A DNA stretch of 37,500 nucleotides from positions 1-37,500 of the forward strand of contig MPNW01000628.1 in assembly GCA_011800805.1 (NCBI GenBank), written 5' to 3'. How positions within the stretch are numbered: the first letter of the stretch is position 1; each line of letters begins with the position of its first letter. A program made the position numbers and the translations under genes. The notes under the pieces were generated by a model. It did not search any database. It was not told where the DNA came from and saw only the letters and a program-made list of their open reading frames with translations. This document shows, piece by piece, positions 1 to 13,735 of the stretch. Source of the DNA: Hirudo medicinalis (Eukaryota > Annelida > Clitellata > Hirudinida > Hirudinidae).

Positions 1-99
1 TGGCGTTTTTCTCTTTTAATTTAAATAAATAAATAAATAAAACAATCCGATGTCAATTGCCGCGCATGCGTCGCACGCATCGACGCATATGCAAATGAG

Positions 100-222
100 G
101 TGGGCGGGGCTTCGCAAAGCATCTACTACGTGGATGAATTCATCTGCGACAAGTGCGAATTTTCGTTCAATTCGCAGGAAGAAATACAGCGGCACTTCGT
201 GTCTTGCTTGGCATATTTTTGA
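100..222 (+). CDS. C-terminal exon of a CCHC zinc-finger protein (NEMO/optineurin-type finger), partial
   Basis: Frame 1 reads to a TGA at 220-222 and ends in DEFICDKCEFSF followed by NSQEEIQRHFVSC. This gives C-x2-C-x12-H-x3-C within about six residues of the C-terminus. That spacing, at the very end of the protein, is the arrangement of the CCHC finger that binds ubiquitin in NEMO and optineurin. In-frame stops lie upstream (34-36) and the first AG after them is at 98-99, so this should be a terminal exon entered at 100, or at 120 after the AG at 118-119. The rest of the gene is outside the window. The finger spacing is seen; the NEMO/optineurin assignment is inference, because many unrelated proteins end in a C2HC finger and no coiled coil is visible here. 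Confidence 0.5.
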   Translation: MGGASQSIYYVDEFICDKCEFSFNSQEEIQRHFVSCLAYF

Positions 223-394
223 ATACTCAATACTCCAAGAACATAAGTTTGCTTCTTTACAATCAGTTTAATATGATGTATTAATTAATCACATTATACA
301 TAATTTAATACTTTGAGATTATGCCTAGTATTGTAAGTGAAGTGCCAAACACTTATTATTTAAAATGAGCGAGTTATCTCCGATAGATCAGAAT

Positions 395-400
395 TTTATT
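395..400 (-). terminator. AATAAA poly(A) signal of the SUEL lectin gene
   Basis: TTTATT on the plus strand is AATAAA on the minus strand. It lies about 140 nt after the lectin stop codon and is the first canonical signal downstream. Confidence 0.5.
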
Positions 401-539
401 CCAAAACTTCAAAATTCCAACACATTGAAGCGTTATCTTCGGAATGTATTAACTTTAATCTGTGAAATTCAAAAAGTTGTTAGTTATCAATCAAAAACAA
501 TATTTTGTGAGTTTGATATATTTGTTTGTTCAGTAGTCT

Positions 540-2982
540 TCAGGCAACGCATATATATTCAATCTCAAGATATTTGAAAACCATGGGACAGGGGTCCGAA
601 AAAAGATTATTGCTGGCTGGAACTTTGCATGTCCTCAAATCATTGCACCTGTCAAATAAACATTAGCTAAAGCCATAAATTTAAGAAGCAGTTCAAAACC
701 TGTTATTTAAAGGTTATAATAATTTCAATAATAATTCGAAACAGGTAATAACTTTATATAAAAATTCATGTTCTTAATATTCATAATTTAGTATAATACA
801 AATGAAATGAGACTATTAGTGAGTGGTAGAAACTCTTGCGAGCAGACTAGGATTTGAACTCCTAACTGAGCCGTGTCAAAGCGAAATAATAGTTAATTTG
901 TGTGGCGCTACTTGCATCAGATACGCCTTGATTCCGGATATGACTTCACGAAGGACTTCCTGAAGAGATGAACTGTCTTCCCGGCTAGCAAGGCCGCTCG
1001 CCAACCAGGTTGATAGTACAATATAATATGAATAATCAATTGCTTGAATTCGAAAGTGGAACTAACATATGGGAAACAATATTCAGTGCAGTGGCAGAAT
1101 AGCATTCATTTTTCCAGTTGGGTATGCTCCAATGAGGAGTGCAGGTAACCCTATCCTTCCTTCCATAAAATACGCTCTTAATTTGGATCACCTTGTTCTG
1201 AGGACAGATTGGTTCCAGTTCGCCATGTTCACAAGTAATAAGCGACTGCTCAGGTGCTGAAAAAGATCGGCGTGTAAGGACAAACTCCGTAAAACTAACC
1301 ACGACAGTACCTACGTTGAACGCAATGATACTCAACCACCAGGTATTTGTAGACGAGGGGGCATGGATCTGAAAACAATTGATTGCTGGCTGGAACCCTG
1401 CAACTTTCCAAGTTATTGCACCTGTTTAACATTTTTTAAAAATGTAACTGAAAGTAATATTGTAAATATTTAGGCAAAGCAAACGTTAACTTTAAAAATG
1501 ACTGCGGTAACTTGCAATCAATAAATTTTAGATCACATTTCAGCAGCAACGTATTCATTTGCGAAGCAGAAGTTTGAAATTTTGAATTAAAATGAAGACA
1601 GCTTAGCATGAAATACGAACCTAGCGGAAACCAAATCAAGTGCATTGGCTGAATAACAAGTAGTCTTCCAATTACCAATGCTCCAATGAGGAGTACAAGT
1701 TATCTTGTCTCTCCTTCCATAAAACACATTCACAACATTGATCATCTCTCCTTTGTGACACTGCAAATTTACTACACTTTCTTCGCACACCGATGCTGAT
1801 TTCTTAGTCACTGTAAATTGAGATATTTGCATGAGATAGAAATAAATGTTAAGTTATTACCTACCATCGACGCATTTGTACCCAGCCTCAAAGAATTTGA
1901 AAACGCCAGGACAGGGATCGGAGAACTGTCCATTGGTGACTTGGATGCGACAGCTTGATAGATGGCCGCATCTGCGTAATTTATGATGAAATATTTGTTA
2001 GAAAGTTTACAAAGGTTAAAACTTGAGGTCAAAAAAAACTTTAGATCAAACATTTTTCAAATCACTAAACTTAGCTGAAGGTTAAATTAAAATAATAAAA
2101 ATATTTTGTTCATGTTGGTGAAGAAGCTGAAGGACCACGCGGATACATTTAAAGTCCTATGATCCTAAAACCAAACTTTGAGTAATTTTTGAGCTTTTGA
2201 ACAATTTTTAGAAGCAGTTTAAGAGAACTTTAACAAAAGCTTTGCTAACATGGAGGATACCACTTGGAATGCTGTGACGGAAGAACAATCACTTTTCCAA
2301 TTCGCGAGGCTCCAATGAGGGCTGCAGGTTGTGTTGTCTTTCCTCCCGTAAAAAATGTTCTTCACGATGATCATCTGACCAGGAAAACACTGCAAATGTG
2401 CCACCTCTTCCTCGCACACGGTCACTGATTTTTCATTCACTGTTAATGCAAACGGTTACAGAACAAGAGGAATATTCAACCTTCATTTGTCTTAAAATGC
2501 AATTTGCATTAAAAATAATATTTATGAAGAAAGGGCAGCAAACGAGCTTGAAATGAGCAATTGGATGTTTAATGCAATACCCAATACTTAATTATTCTTT
2601 GTAAAAAATATTTCGACTGCAAATCCTGCAATAATTTGTTTAAGAAACCAAATTGTTATCAGATGTTATATTCTGGAGTCAATTCAAAGTTAAATATTTG
2701 TTCATGACTTCAAAGTTTTGATAATGTCAATTTAAAAAAAAAAATCCGGTTTCTTCGATATAAATATCCTAATGATCTCACAAATTTAATCTGATTTATG
2801 AGAGAGTTCCATCAAAGATGATCGAAGACAAATACTTGCTAAGCTAAAACGAACATTAGAAAAAGTCCAAAGTAAAATCAAATCAGATAATTATTCGTAA
2901 AACATTAAAATATTAACGCACCACATTCCACCACGACAAGCTTCACCATCAAACAGGCAATGAATTTAGATAAAGCCTTCAT
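540..2982 (-). CDS. Secreted SUEL/rhamnose-binding lectin with three carbohydrate-recognition domains
   Basis: Seven exons (minus): 2982-2922, 2439-2250, 1971-1865, 1810-1621, 1421-1315, 1256-1067, 648-540, giving 317 residues. Exon 1 is a signal peptide (MKALSKFIACLMVKLVVVEC). Three domains of 99 residues follow, each made by a 190-nt exon and a 107-nt exon (109 for the last, which carries the stop). The first half of each domain has a Cys-Glu start (VCEEE, VCEES, TCEHG) and an FYGR motif. The second half has FSDPCP and ends in Y-x-C-V. Cys-Glu, YGR and F(G/S)DPC are the hallmarks of the SUEL domain of sea-urchin egg lectin, fish-egg rhamnose-binding lectins and latrophilins. There is no transmembrane segment, so the product should be secreted, binding galactose or rhamnose in adhesion or innate defence (family knowledge). 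Every splice junction is GT-AG and the phases alternate 1 and 2 throughout. The whole reading frame is intact. Confidence 0.93.
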
Positions 2983-5127
2983 TTTGACAACTGCAAATGG
3001 ATTTGCCATATCAATTTACAATTATAATATTATGATATCATACTGAAATTTAATGAAATCACCATCACCAATGTGTAAATAATTATCTACTTATCTATAT
3101 CTTTTACTTATGAAAGAATGTCACCTGAGAATTCGGAACTCATTAAAGATGCAGGGCAGTGCGAAGCAAGCGAACAAGCTAATATAAGGTGTAGCGGCCA
3201 ATAGTAACTGAACTGACACATCGATTGCTTACAAACTGATTGATGCATCCACATATCAATAGGTTGCCATACAATGTTTTTGTTGTATGTTTCCATTTTC
3301 TTTCACTCGGAAATACATTATATTTAAAAGTAAACCCAAGTGAATTTATCCTACCATCGATCCGAATCGTTAATCGTTTATTTATTGAAAAGCACAACAC
3401 TTTAACCACATTCAGGAAAAACTTCTTCCAATCACAGTTTCCAATCAGTTTCCCTTGTTTGTTCTGGAAACTGTTGCTCATGTTGAACGCTTGGAATTTA
3501 AGTTTTGCGGGAAATCTTCATTTGAATTCAGAGTTCATGAAAACATCTGAAAACGACGGCTACTAGAAATTCAATTTGAAGCAGAATATTGTATTCGTGC
3601 TAACAATTCTAATGTCAATTTGCCATTGAGAGTAAAACAAGTCATTGTTTGCAAATGTTGATAGCCTCTGAGTGTATTTTCATTGATTTCGCCTCAAAAA
3701 TTGAATTTCCAATATTTCACTCGTGAAGATGAAAGGTGTGCATAAGTTATTGATCTCACAGAAGCATCTTTGAAGTGAATGGGAGTTTAAAGTGGCAATG
3801 ATAATTTCAAAAAGGCAGAGTTAGATTCTTGCCAAAAAAATGTGGAAACCTTACAATTTTTAGGTATAACTTAAGTGTTCACGATAATCTTCTGTTGTGG
3901 GGGATGTAATGTTATGTGATGTGATGCTAAATTGTATAATTTTATATTGTGATCATTTGTGATCATTTGTGATCTTCTGGACGCTAGGTCCAAATAATTT
4001 CTTAGAGAATAAAGTGGCGTAGTTGTCCGTTAGTGTCTTGGTATAATCGACTAAATGCGAGTTACAATATCTTCATTTGGACTTCTTAGGTGCCTCGACC
4101 AATTGTTAAACCTCACATAAACAAATGAACCCCTTACTTCAGTTACTTCTGTAACATCGATAAACTATCCATCCTTCGAATCCACCAGCACCTTACATCA
4201 TTAGGTGCATGGTAACAGAGCCTCTTGTAAGCACTCCAATGTCAATGACAATAGGNACATCGATAAACTATCCATCCTTCGAATCCACCAGCACCTTACA
4301 TCATTAGGTGCATGGTAACAGAGCCTCTTGTAAGCACTCCAATGTCAATGACAATAGGTCAATTATGTTTACTTGCCTTTACATCGTACCGCTCTCTTGT
4401 GCATATTTAATGACGTCATAGGAAATTATTTTAGATTCTAAAAGACACATTACAGTATCCTACTCCATGGACCCGACGGCTTTATTCCAGGAAGTTGATA
4501 TGTATTGTGGAAAACTAACTAGTGTAACCTGTCCAAAGTAAAAACAATGAGTGATCAAATACAAGAAAAATAATTACATAGTTTCATTTAACTCGCACAG
4601 TGGTTGTATTATTCGTGACTTTATTTGAGAATATTTTTTAATTCTAAGTAACTCAAGATTTTTTGGATATCTTTCATGTGATCACCCCCTACACCGAAGA
4701 CATCATCATCCCACAACGTTTTGTCAAAATAATTCCAAACAATAGATTTATATCAGGTACAAATACTGACATTTGACCTTTACATATTAAATGTGCTTTA
4801 TTTTATTTTTTGATAAGCTCAACTCAATGAACGAAATCAATTCTTCATAGTCCGATTAAACCCAAGTAGAAAGATTTTACTATTTCTTGTTCAATGTTTG
4901 TTGTTTTAGGAGTAATCCAAATAAACTTTTAAAAAACAAGATCTCACTTTTAAAGAATATACAATGAAATTATATTAAACCTAGTTGCAATATAGTTTTT
5001 AATTCTCATTTAAAAATATTTATTATATATTACTGCCAATAATAGTAATAATAATAATAATATCAAATGTTTCTTTTCTATATTTTTAAATAATGCCATT
5101 TTACACAAGACCATTAAATGAATAACA
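2983..5127. other. Intergenic region with no supported gene
   Basis: AT-rich sequence. Open frames at 3108-3566 on both strands have no recognisable motifs, and no splice-consistent exon chain was found. A short tandem of TGTGATCATT lies near 3948-3975. The only notable structure is the duplication around the N at 4256, listed separately. Confidence 0.6.
4154..4358. repeat. Exact 102-bp direct duplication flanking a single N
   Basis: Positions 4154-4255 and 4257-4358 are identical base for base and are separated only by an N at 4256. Two perfectly matching copies abutting a one-base gap are typical of two contig ends that overlap but were joined without merging, so this is most likely an assembly artefact and not a biological repeat. 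Confidence 0.9.
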
Positions 5128-5519
5128 CTAGTCAATACATTTGGTGGGGGGCGTTACAACATTAGGAGTTGAGAAAGTACTTACACAGAAGTCGTCAGTA
5201 CTTGTACTTGTACTTGGACATCTGATATATTTTAGAGCAATTTTATTAATGAAGCTAATATTCAGCAAATGTTGAATTAGGAAATTTTGAGAAAACTGAC
5301 GCCTAATTGAAGAATTGATTTTGCAGAATGATTCACTCAACATCGATGATGTTAGCGTACAGTTGATATGAGTTGTAAAGCTCAGGTTCGGTTCGTGCAA
5401 CTTTTTTTTTGGGTAGTCGGTAAATTATGGCATAGCCGAAGACTGCTATGAAAAAAAAAAACTAGAAGTAAAGCCCAGAAATTTTTACAAGATTATTAAT
5501 TTTTAAACTAATCTTATCT

Positions 5520-5690
5520 AGTATTTTGGTTGTTTTTGTGAACAAATTTTTATACTAAGAGTTATCTAGCCAGTCTAGCAGATTGTCGGAAATATCATAA
5601 GATTGTATCCATTACATAAGCTTGGCTTAATGAGAAACAGAATAAAAAGCTTTCTGGAAGTCAACATAAGTAATTTCCAAGCGTTGGCGT
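5520..5690 (-). mobile_element. Decayed fragment of a non-LTR retrotransposon (LINE) reverse transcriptase
   Basis: On the minus strand one frame reads YVDFQKAFYSVSH, then AKLM, WIQSYDISDNLLDWLDNS, interrupted by in-frame stops after each piece. This matches the conserved RT motif A region of CR1/Jockey-like LINEs (Y-x-D-F-x-K-A-F-D-x-V-x-H, then K-L-x-x-(G)-I-x-x-x-L-L-x-W). The catalytic Asp after KAF is Tyr here. Stops and the lack of flanking RT domains show that it is dead. An open stretch at 5128-5400 on the same strand contains LSFTTHIN, resembling the post-catalytic RT motif, and may be a further piece of the same relic, but that is weak. Confidence 0.75.
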
Positions 5691-5694
5691 TACT

Positions 5695-6565
5695 TTAGAG
5701 CAGACATGAACACATTCCAGAAGGTTGGCCTAGGTCGATCGAGACGGCAAGAATCTGTGGTGGTAGCATGAGATGAATTTATATTCTTGAGGTACCTTAT
5801 ATAAAGGGCAAATTTTACACTAAATTTGCCAAATAGTTAAACGGCTTTAAGGGTCTATCATTACACCTAAAAATAAAATAAAGGTATATTTTTATATAGC
5901 ATGACTAAAATAAATCAGCATGACTATTAATTTGCTAAGATTTTAGTGTGTTAATATCATTCAAGTGACGTAAGACTAATAAAGAGTGGCATATATCGAT
6001 TTATAATCGATGAATCACAGTTTATTTTTCATTCACTAATCATCATCTCCCCAAAAGTTGCATAACTCCATAAACATGCATTAAACAGGTAACTTTATTT
6101 CGTTAGAGTTTGTAATTTAGAATTCTGAAGTTCCCCTCCTCATTTGGTAACTCAGAACTCATCCAAGAACGTCATTTCAGCTTTTCCTATGGAGCAAACC
6201 CTCATTCAATCCAACCCACTGATGACCTCTTTTTTTACTTCCCACCAAAAGTGGGAAGCAGGGGCACAGAAATGTCATCTGTGAAATGTTATAAACCAAA
6301 ACTGCGGTTTAGAAGTACGGAGAAAGCTTTAGGATCTTTTCCAAATGTTGAAACTTTTAAATGTAAATGCATTTATTTGAAATTAATTTCAAAAAATTAC
6401 CCCAATAACTATTATTTGACATTAATTCGTTATCATCTGATTCGGACTTATTACAAAAGATAAGTTCACATTTAATTTTAAGCAAAATATAAACAACAAT
6501 CAGGAAGCAAGAACAAAATTGGGTTGGGTTTGATTTTGAATGAAAGGCTAAGGATAAAAAAAAGT
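5695..6565. other. Intergenic / CARMIL upstream region
   Basis: No supported exon. The open frames at 6251-6463 (+) and 6357-6617 (-) have no recognisable motif. The CARMIL promoter should lie here, but no clear TATA box or other core element is identifiable. Confidence 0.4.
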
Positions 6566-9500
6566 ATGGAAGATGTTTTGGGTGAGTGTGTTTGACAGTT
6601 TTGTAACTTGCCATCATTTCAATTTAACGAATTATGATATTTTTTTAAGGTTAACAAACCTGTAATTATTCCCATAAATATTGTATTTCAAAGATTTGAC
6701 TTGAAACACTTGCAGTTAATGCATGTTATTAAATAATTTTGCAGCGAGTTAGCATTTGTAATAACAACATTGCTCCAGCATTAGGGTAGTTTTAAGAGAT
6801 CATTACAGGGTTAAGGATACTAAATATCAGTTTACTGAATATTAAAATTCACAAATTATGACTTTTTTCCAGGGCGAATAACTTGAGAGCATTTCAGAGA
6901 TATTTTTTTGTCTACTTTTATGTTTATATTTCTGAGTTATCTTCAAAGCAATGTGAATAATTTGTTCATGTTAATTTGTTTCAATTTGCATTTACAGAAA
7001 CAGTAAAAAATTTCTTCAAAGGTAAAGTCGATGTGAGGTTCATACAGTCTTGTAAACGAGAAAGCAAAAATGGAACATTTAAGCCAAGGATGTTGGTCAG
7101 TAAACACTTTTTTTGAATAAATTTGCATAAATTAAATATTATTGTAATGCTGCAATGAATAATCAATTACTCAGTTATGTAACTAATTATGTGTTTATAT
7201 GATTCATTGCATTTTATATTAATATCTTCTTAGATTCTTAGGATTTGCTTTTATTCAAATTCTTGTCAGGTTCTCACAGACCACAGAATATTTTTTATTC
7301 TCAAGTCTCCTTTGTGTGTAAGTCCATTCAAAAGTTTCATAGATGACTGGGATGATGGTGGTAAACATGGTGATGATGTGTCAACAATAATGGTGATGGT
7401 CTTTCGAACAGGTGGAGAAATATTTTTATTTAATTGACATCAAAGGATTGGAGTGTTTATCACCTGACAGAGTAAGCATTTATGACAACATTTAAGCAAA
7501 ATTAACAACAATAACAATAATAACCAAAGTAGTAGTGGCTCACTTTAGTTGGTGTCACAGTCATATGTAGCCAAAGTATGTTGCTTAAAGACCATTTAAA
7601 GTCATGACTTGAGTAGAAATGTGTAATGTCGAAAATATCATTTTTTATCTGTTGCATCTGCTTATAATTGGTAGAAATACAAGATAGCCAGCAAAAATAA
7701 CAAAATATATTAAATAATAATAAGGATTAAGTAATGACATGCAGTACAATAATGCAGTACAAAAAATACGTACATTAATAATCCGAATGTAACGGAATAA
7801 TGAATGTAACGGAATTCCGTTTGGCAGCTCTCCATAATGTCGGGTTCGAAGAATGTCGTCGTCGTCGCAGAGAGCGGTTTCACGCAAACAGTGAAAGAAA
7901 TACTCGGCTGCCTCAAGAGGATTCACTCTTCTGTGCCTGCTCAGTACTGAAAGAGTTTGAATAATTTCATAATTAATTAATAATATTAACATTAATTGTT
8001 TTTGGAATTACAATGTGACCAAAATATTACGTTTAAATTAATTTCTTGTTTCTTACTTAATTAAGATCGACATTTATGTGCTTACACACCGAGATATATC
8101 TTGATAGTCAATTTCATTTGCAACAAATTATGCTGACAATTATATTGTTTTGATTGAGTTTATTTATCAAACATTGTTTAACCAATATATCACTAGTATT
8201 TAGCTGATATACCTTTATAACTTTTTTTTCAACTAATATATCATTATTAACCAATATATCACTGTCTTGCAATCATTCAAATCTCTTGAATCTCATTCGA
8301 GTTACAATGTCGAAAAATGTAATTATTTAATTATTATGATTACATAACATAATTATAATGTTATAATAATAATTATTATTATTATTATGATGCACAGATT
8401 CCCCATAAGTGGATTTCAGCTGATTGCAAGGGTTAAGGCAGACAAAGCAAGATAATCTCTACCATCTTCTCTAATTAATAATAATGTAATTCACCAGATG
8501 TCTCGTGCAGAAATTGGCGATGCCTTCTCAGCGGGTCCTCGACGGCATTTTGGGTCTCGTGGACAAAATGAATGTCGAGGCGACGCCCTGCGGAAGTTTT
8601 TCGGCGGCCTACAGGTGCACGTGCGATTACTTCTCTTACCCTTGCTTGGAGGACGTCATATGGGTGGGTTTTCATTTCATTTTGATTTCAAGAAAGAAAT
8701 ATTTCAATTGCACCAATTATTTATTATTTACGAACGTCTCTCGCACGTCGACACGTAATGCGTGAATGAATGTCGGCGGAGGACGGACGACATCGAGGCG
8801 GGAATGTCTTTCGAATCGAATGTGAAAACAATTACGTAGGAATTAATTGCACCAGGAAGCTGAGGGAGTCTGCATTTTGGTTTCAGTTTAGTTTCAAATA
8901 AAATGGAAGCAACTTCGTATTTATTAATATTACTTGTATTCATTAATATTACTTGTATTTATTAATATTACTTGTATTTATTAATATTACTTGTATTTAT
9001 TAATATTATTTAATTTCTGCTTTCGACACCTTTTAAATCGTCAAATGTTTTCATTTTTATTAATTTCACGATAAATGCTCGCTTAATGTCGACCCATGCA
9101 CATATTTTCTTAAATGTTGTCTGTTGTTTGTATAATAACAACAGTAATGTATTTGTTTTGCATTCACGTCTCTCATCGACCGAACAGGATGTGGAAGCCA
9201 TTTATTACCTCCACGACTCGAAAGAATTCAATTTCAGGGATTTTGATTATCTCGACAGCAAGTAAGTTGTTCGCAGTTGTTCTTGCCACGTTGTTAGGGA
9301 GGAGGAGGAGGTGCCTCACTAACTTGAAGCCTTCCATGAATCAATTAATTACCTTAATGTGAAACACAGAATTATTTCAACTTTGTTTATTTCAAGTTTG
9401 TTTTGTAATTAATAACTACTAATTATTTATATTTTTATTCTTTTTGTTTTGTTTATGCTTTACCTTATATTATATTATATTTTTTTATTCTTTAGGTACC

Positions 9501-10885
9501 ACATACCAATACTGGCTGCTCTGCAACATAATTCTTATTTTACTGGTCTCAACTTCTCTAACATCAAAATGGTGATAATTTGAAATAATTTGTGAATATT
9601 TACAAAGTAAAGTAACAAATGTGATTGAAAGGTCCAACAAAATGTCACTGAACTGGCAAAGGTCTTAAAGAGCAACTGCGTCCTCAAATACATCAATTTG
9701 TCCAACACCTCGTTGAAATCGTTGGCATTTTTAAGGCTTTACATTTCTGCTTTCTTTGTTGTGATGTTGTGATGCTGTAATGTTGCGATGTTGTTCCATC
9801 TTTGTTGAAGGAATCACGTTGAAAAGTTATGCGAGGCCATTTCTTCCAATCAGCATTCATCCATTTCCTTCCTGGATGTTTCGAAGAACAATCTCGATGA
9901 GAAAAGTGTCACAATTTAGAATTTTATTTGGTTTTAATGGGTTTTAATTTCAAAAATGTTCTTCCAATATTTATTTATATGTCCTCCAATGGTTACAACA
10001 TACTCAACATTCGATGCCATGTCATTGTTGTTAATGACTTTCATTATGGGAGCATCAATGAATTAAGCAATAAACAAAATACAGAAAACTTTTATCATGA
10101 AATTGCAGGTGTTATCAATTTTACTTCTCTGAGTTTGAACTGGGTAGGCCTCAGCTTGTCTGAAACTTCTCTGTCACAAAGTGCTCTTGTCAGCCTCTTT
10201 GGCCTCCTCTCAGAAAATTCCTTAAATTTCAAAACTCTCACTCAACTTGATCTCTCTAGGAATGTTTTGAAGAAAGATGCCACGACGGTGAGAATCTCAT
10301 TTCTTTATATTTAACATTATGAAATGCATAATTTGTTAAATTTACAATTGCTTAAATAAATTCTTAATTAAATTTTTGATGTCAGATTCAATTTTTGCTA
10401 TTTTTCCTTTTTTTGAATGCTTTCAGGCTCTCTTTGGTTTTTTAGCTCATCTGAACACCTTGGAGAGGTTGATCCTCGAGTCGTGCGAAATGTCCATCGA
10501 AAACGTAGCTTTGCAATTTTCTTTGAAACTTCTTTAAAACCTTGCTTAATTCCACATTGCATTAACGATCGCACGCATCTTTATCCTCATTTTTGTCGCT
10601 AAACACGCCACCCTGTCGTCCGAATGTTCAGTGCTTCGACCATCTCCTGCGAGGAAGCGTCGAAAGTCTGCAGGAGTTGAACCTCTCCGGTTGTCACATC
10701 AACCGGAAGAAGTTGAACGAAGGCGTCCTCTTCAGGTGGAAGGAGTTCTTCTCGTCCGCTAAGTCACTCAAACTCCTCTGCCTCAGCCAGTGCCATTTCA
10801 GCCATGAAGCCCTCAAGTAATATTACTGAAGATGATGATGTTGATGGTGACAATGATGATGGTAATTATGATATGGTCTGAGTGA

Positions 10886-10925
<40 letters not shown>

Positions 10926-13703
10926 GCATCTGCTAAATAATCGCTCATTTGCAGTGATTGAGGGTGATTGGCTGAATAATTAGTTCAATTTAATTAAATT
11001 AATTTAATTATTAGTTTCATTAATTGAAATTAAATCATAAATTATTGCAATTCAGAAAATTTTAACAACACATCAACAGATCAGTTCTTCTGGGTCTGGC
11101 TGTCAACACCTCCATATCCGAGTTGGATCTGAGGTTATCGGGGAACGGTTTCGACTCCAAGTTGCTGGACGTCTTCGAAGTTTGTCTCCCTCTTCTGTCG
11201 AAGAAAGTCACCTCTCTTGACCTCAGCAACAACAGTGAGGAACTGAGATCGTTATCATAATTACTTCTTCTTTAAAATCGTTTGTTCGCTTCACCTTGTA
11301 AGTTATTTCGTATCAGGTTTTGTTGCCGATGATTTCAAAGTTTTGTTTGATAAATTGGCACAAATGAAAGAACTGAAGAAACTCTACATAGGAAGGAATC
11401 TGCAGAATTCAAAGCCAAAGTGGGTTTGAGAGTTTGTTCAAGTTCGAATGGCCAACGAATATTATGTCGTTATTTTTATTAAGAATATTATGTTCTTATT
11501 TTTATTAAGAATATTATGTTGTTATTTTTATTAAGAATATTATGCTGTTATTTTTATTAAGAATAATATTATGTTGTTATTTTTATTAAGAATAATATTA
11601 TGTTGTTATTTTTATTAAGAATAATATTATGTTGTTATTTTTATTAAGAATAATATTATGTTGTTATTTTTATTAAGAATAATATTATGTTGTTATTTTT
11701 ATTAAGAATATTATGTTAATATTTTTATTAAGAATATTTCTTTGAAAGGAACCTCGAAGTTGCTGTGGAGGCCCTGGTGAATTACCTCAAACAAGATGAG
11801 CTGGTTCTTTTCATCACTATTTCATATCTTATTTTATTAGACATTTCATTTCGTTGCACAATTTTCATATTAAATGGAATTCACATGGGTTTATATTTTT
11901 TAATTCAAAATAAATTTTCAATTTAGTCATTAATTCATGCCATTAATGTCATTATGTCACAAGACATCTTCATCTCTAATGGTTTGTTAATAAATGCATT
12001 AATAAATGTAACAGATGCATCGATATTTTCGAAACATAATTCACCAAATCACAGGAATTAGAATGTTTGCACATCGATGAAATGTCACTCAAGTCAGAAG
12101 CTTTCCTGTTCCTCAATCATTTGGGTGGAGACACCCATCTCGTTGAACTCAACATCAGGTTGCTGCTCTTGTTGGGTGCCGTGAACCGTAGTTTGTTCTG
12201 AGTGATTGAACGGATGATTGATCGATGATAAGTAAAATTACAAACTTTTTAAATGCTTGCATTGTAACTGTTTATAAAAATAGATGTTTTGCTTTGCTTC
12301 TGATAAATTGATGTATGATTGATTCAACTGATTGATTGAGTGAAATGGAATGAATTTGTAAGTGGTACAAATGTCAACCCATCCAGTGCAAATTACATTG
12401 GACCAGCTGGTGCTTGCCTTCTGTCGAAAGCACTGCAGATCAATTGCATGCTGAAGAAGGTCATGATGGATAAGAATGAGTTCAACATCCAGGCACTCCA
12501 TGACATTGCGCACGCCCTCTCCAGGTGGACTTGTTGTTAGAATTAATTAACCGACATTAGTCTTGATTAAGTCATTAATTAGTGGATAACATCGGTGCTT
12601 TTGTTTCCTTACTATGAGCTTAACAAAGCCGGTGCATTGACATTGTGCTGTAGACCCTTTAATTAGCATGAATTTATGCATTTATTTATGATAAATATTC
12701 ATACCTGAGCAACTTTATTGTAATGAATATTTATATTTACACTATTTCTAATTACAAACTTTACAAGTTCCCATCTCATTCTATTTATACATTTAGGAAT
12801 TATTTTCTGAAGAGTGTCTCAATGCCCTTCTACGACATTATGGCAATTCAGAGAGCCAATCCCGATAGGTCAGAGAAACTTGAGGAGGTCATCAAAAAGG
12901 TTCCTATTGGATGGAATAATCCATCTCGATGTGATTGCTAATCTCAGTTTTTCTGTTACTTAAATTCTGACAGATTGAATCTCTCATAAGCCGAAACAAC
13001 AACCCTTCTCTACTTTTGCAAGACAAAAGCTTCACCTCCAAAGTCTACATGCTCCAGGTCTAAACACTTAACAAACTCAAACATGTGAAATTGTGAACAT
13101 TTCTTGAAATACTGGTTTGTTTTTTTGCTTAGGCTCCTCTTTTAGACGACTTGGTGCAAGCTTCAAGAAGCCTCCAAAATGCCGTGAACGACACTCACGA
13201 GTCCGTGACGCCTCACAAGATAAGTCAGATTGAGAAGGCCAAAATTTTGCTAAAAGAGACTCATTCATTCATTAAAGTGAGTAAACCTCAGTAAGTGCAA
13301 ATGCATTTAAAACTTAACAAGTGCAATGCTTCAAAACTTCACGTTTGCTTCGTAATTATTTTTGCAACTCGATGCATTCGACAACTTCAGACCTACGCCG
13401 AATACAACGCAAACCTCAGGAAGGAGAACATGCCAAAGAGTCCTAACCACGACTGGGAAAGACTGATGAAGCTGCTGAAGAAATTGAGGAGTTCTGGTTC
13501 TAACTACCAAACTGTAATTTATTGAAACCCAGTTGGGATTGTGATTATGATTATGATTATTTTACTCTCTTTTCTTTTGTTAACAATGTTCTTTCTCACA
13601 ACCAGGAAAGTGTCCATCACCTGGTGCACTTCTTGTCTAAAACTTGTCCATGGAACTTTGAGGTTTCACTCTTCATTAATTAATTATAAAATAATCTGTA
13701 ATC

Positions 13704-13735
<32 letters not shown>

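Noticed and set aside
843..868. B-box-like GAGTTCAAATCC (minus) inside a lectin intron
   Set aside because: No acceptable A box or acceptor stem at the right distance, so it is not called as a tRNA or SINE.
3108..3566. Overlapping open frames on both strands
   Set aside because: No motif, no splice partners, and mutual overlap on opposite strands with no codon bias favouring either.
7645..7992. 115-residue minus-strand open frame
   Set aside because: It lies opposite the CARMIL exon 7828-7943, whose plus-strand reading aligns with the end of the CARMIL PH domain and fits the splice phases on both sides.
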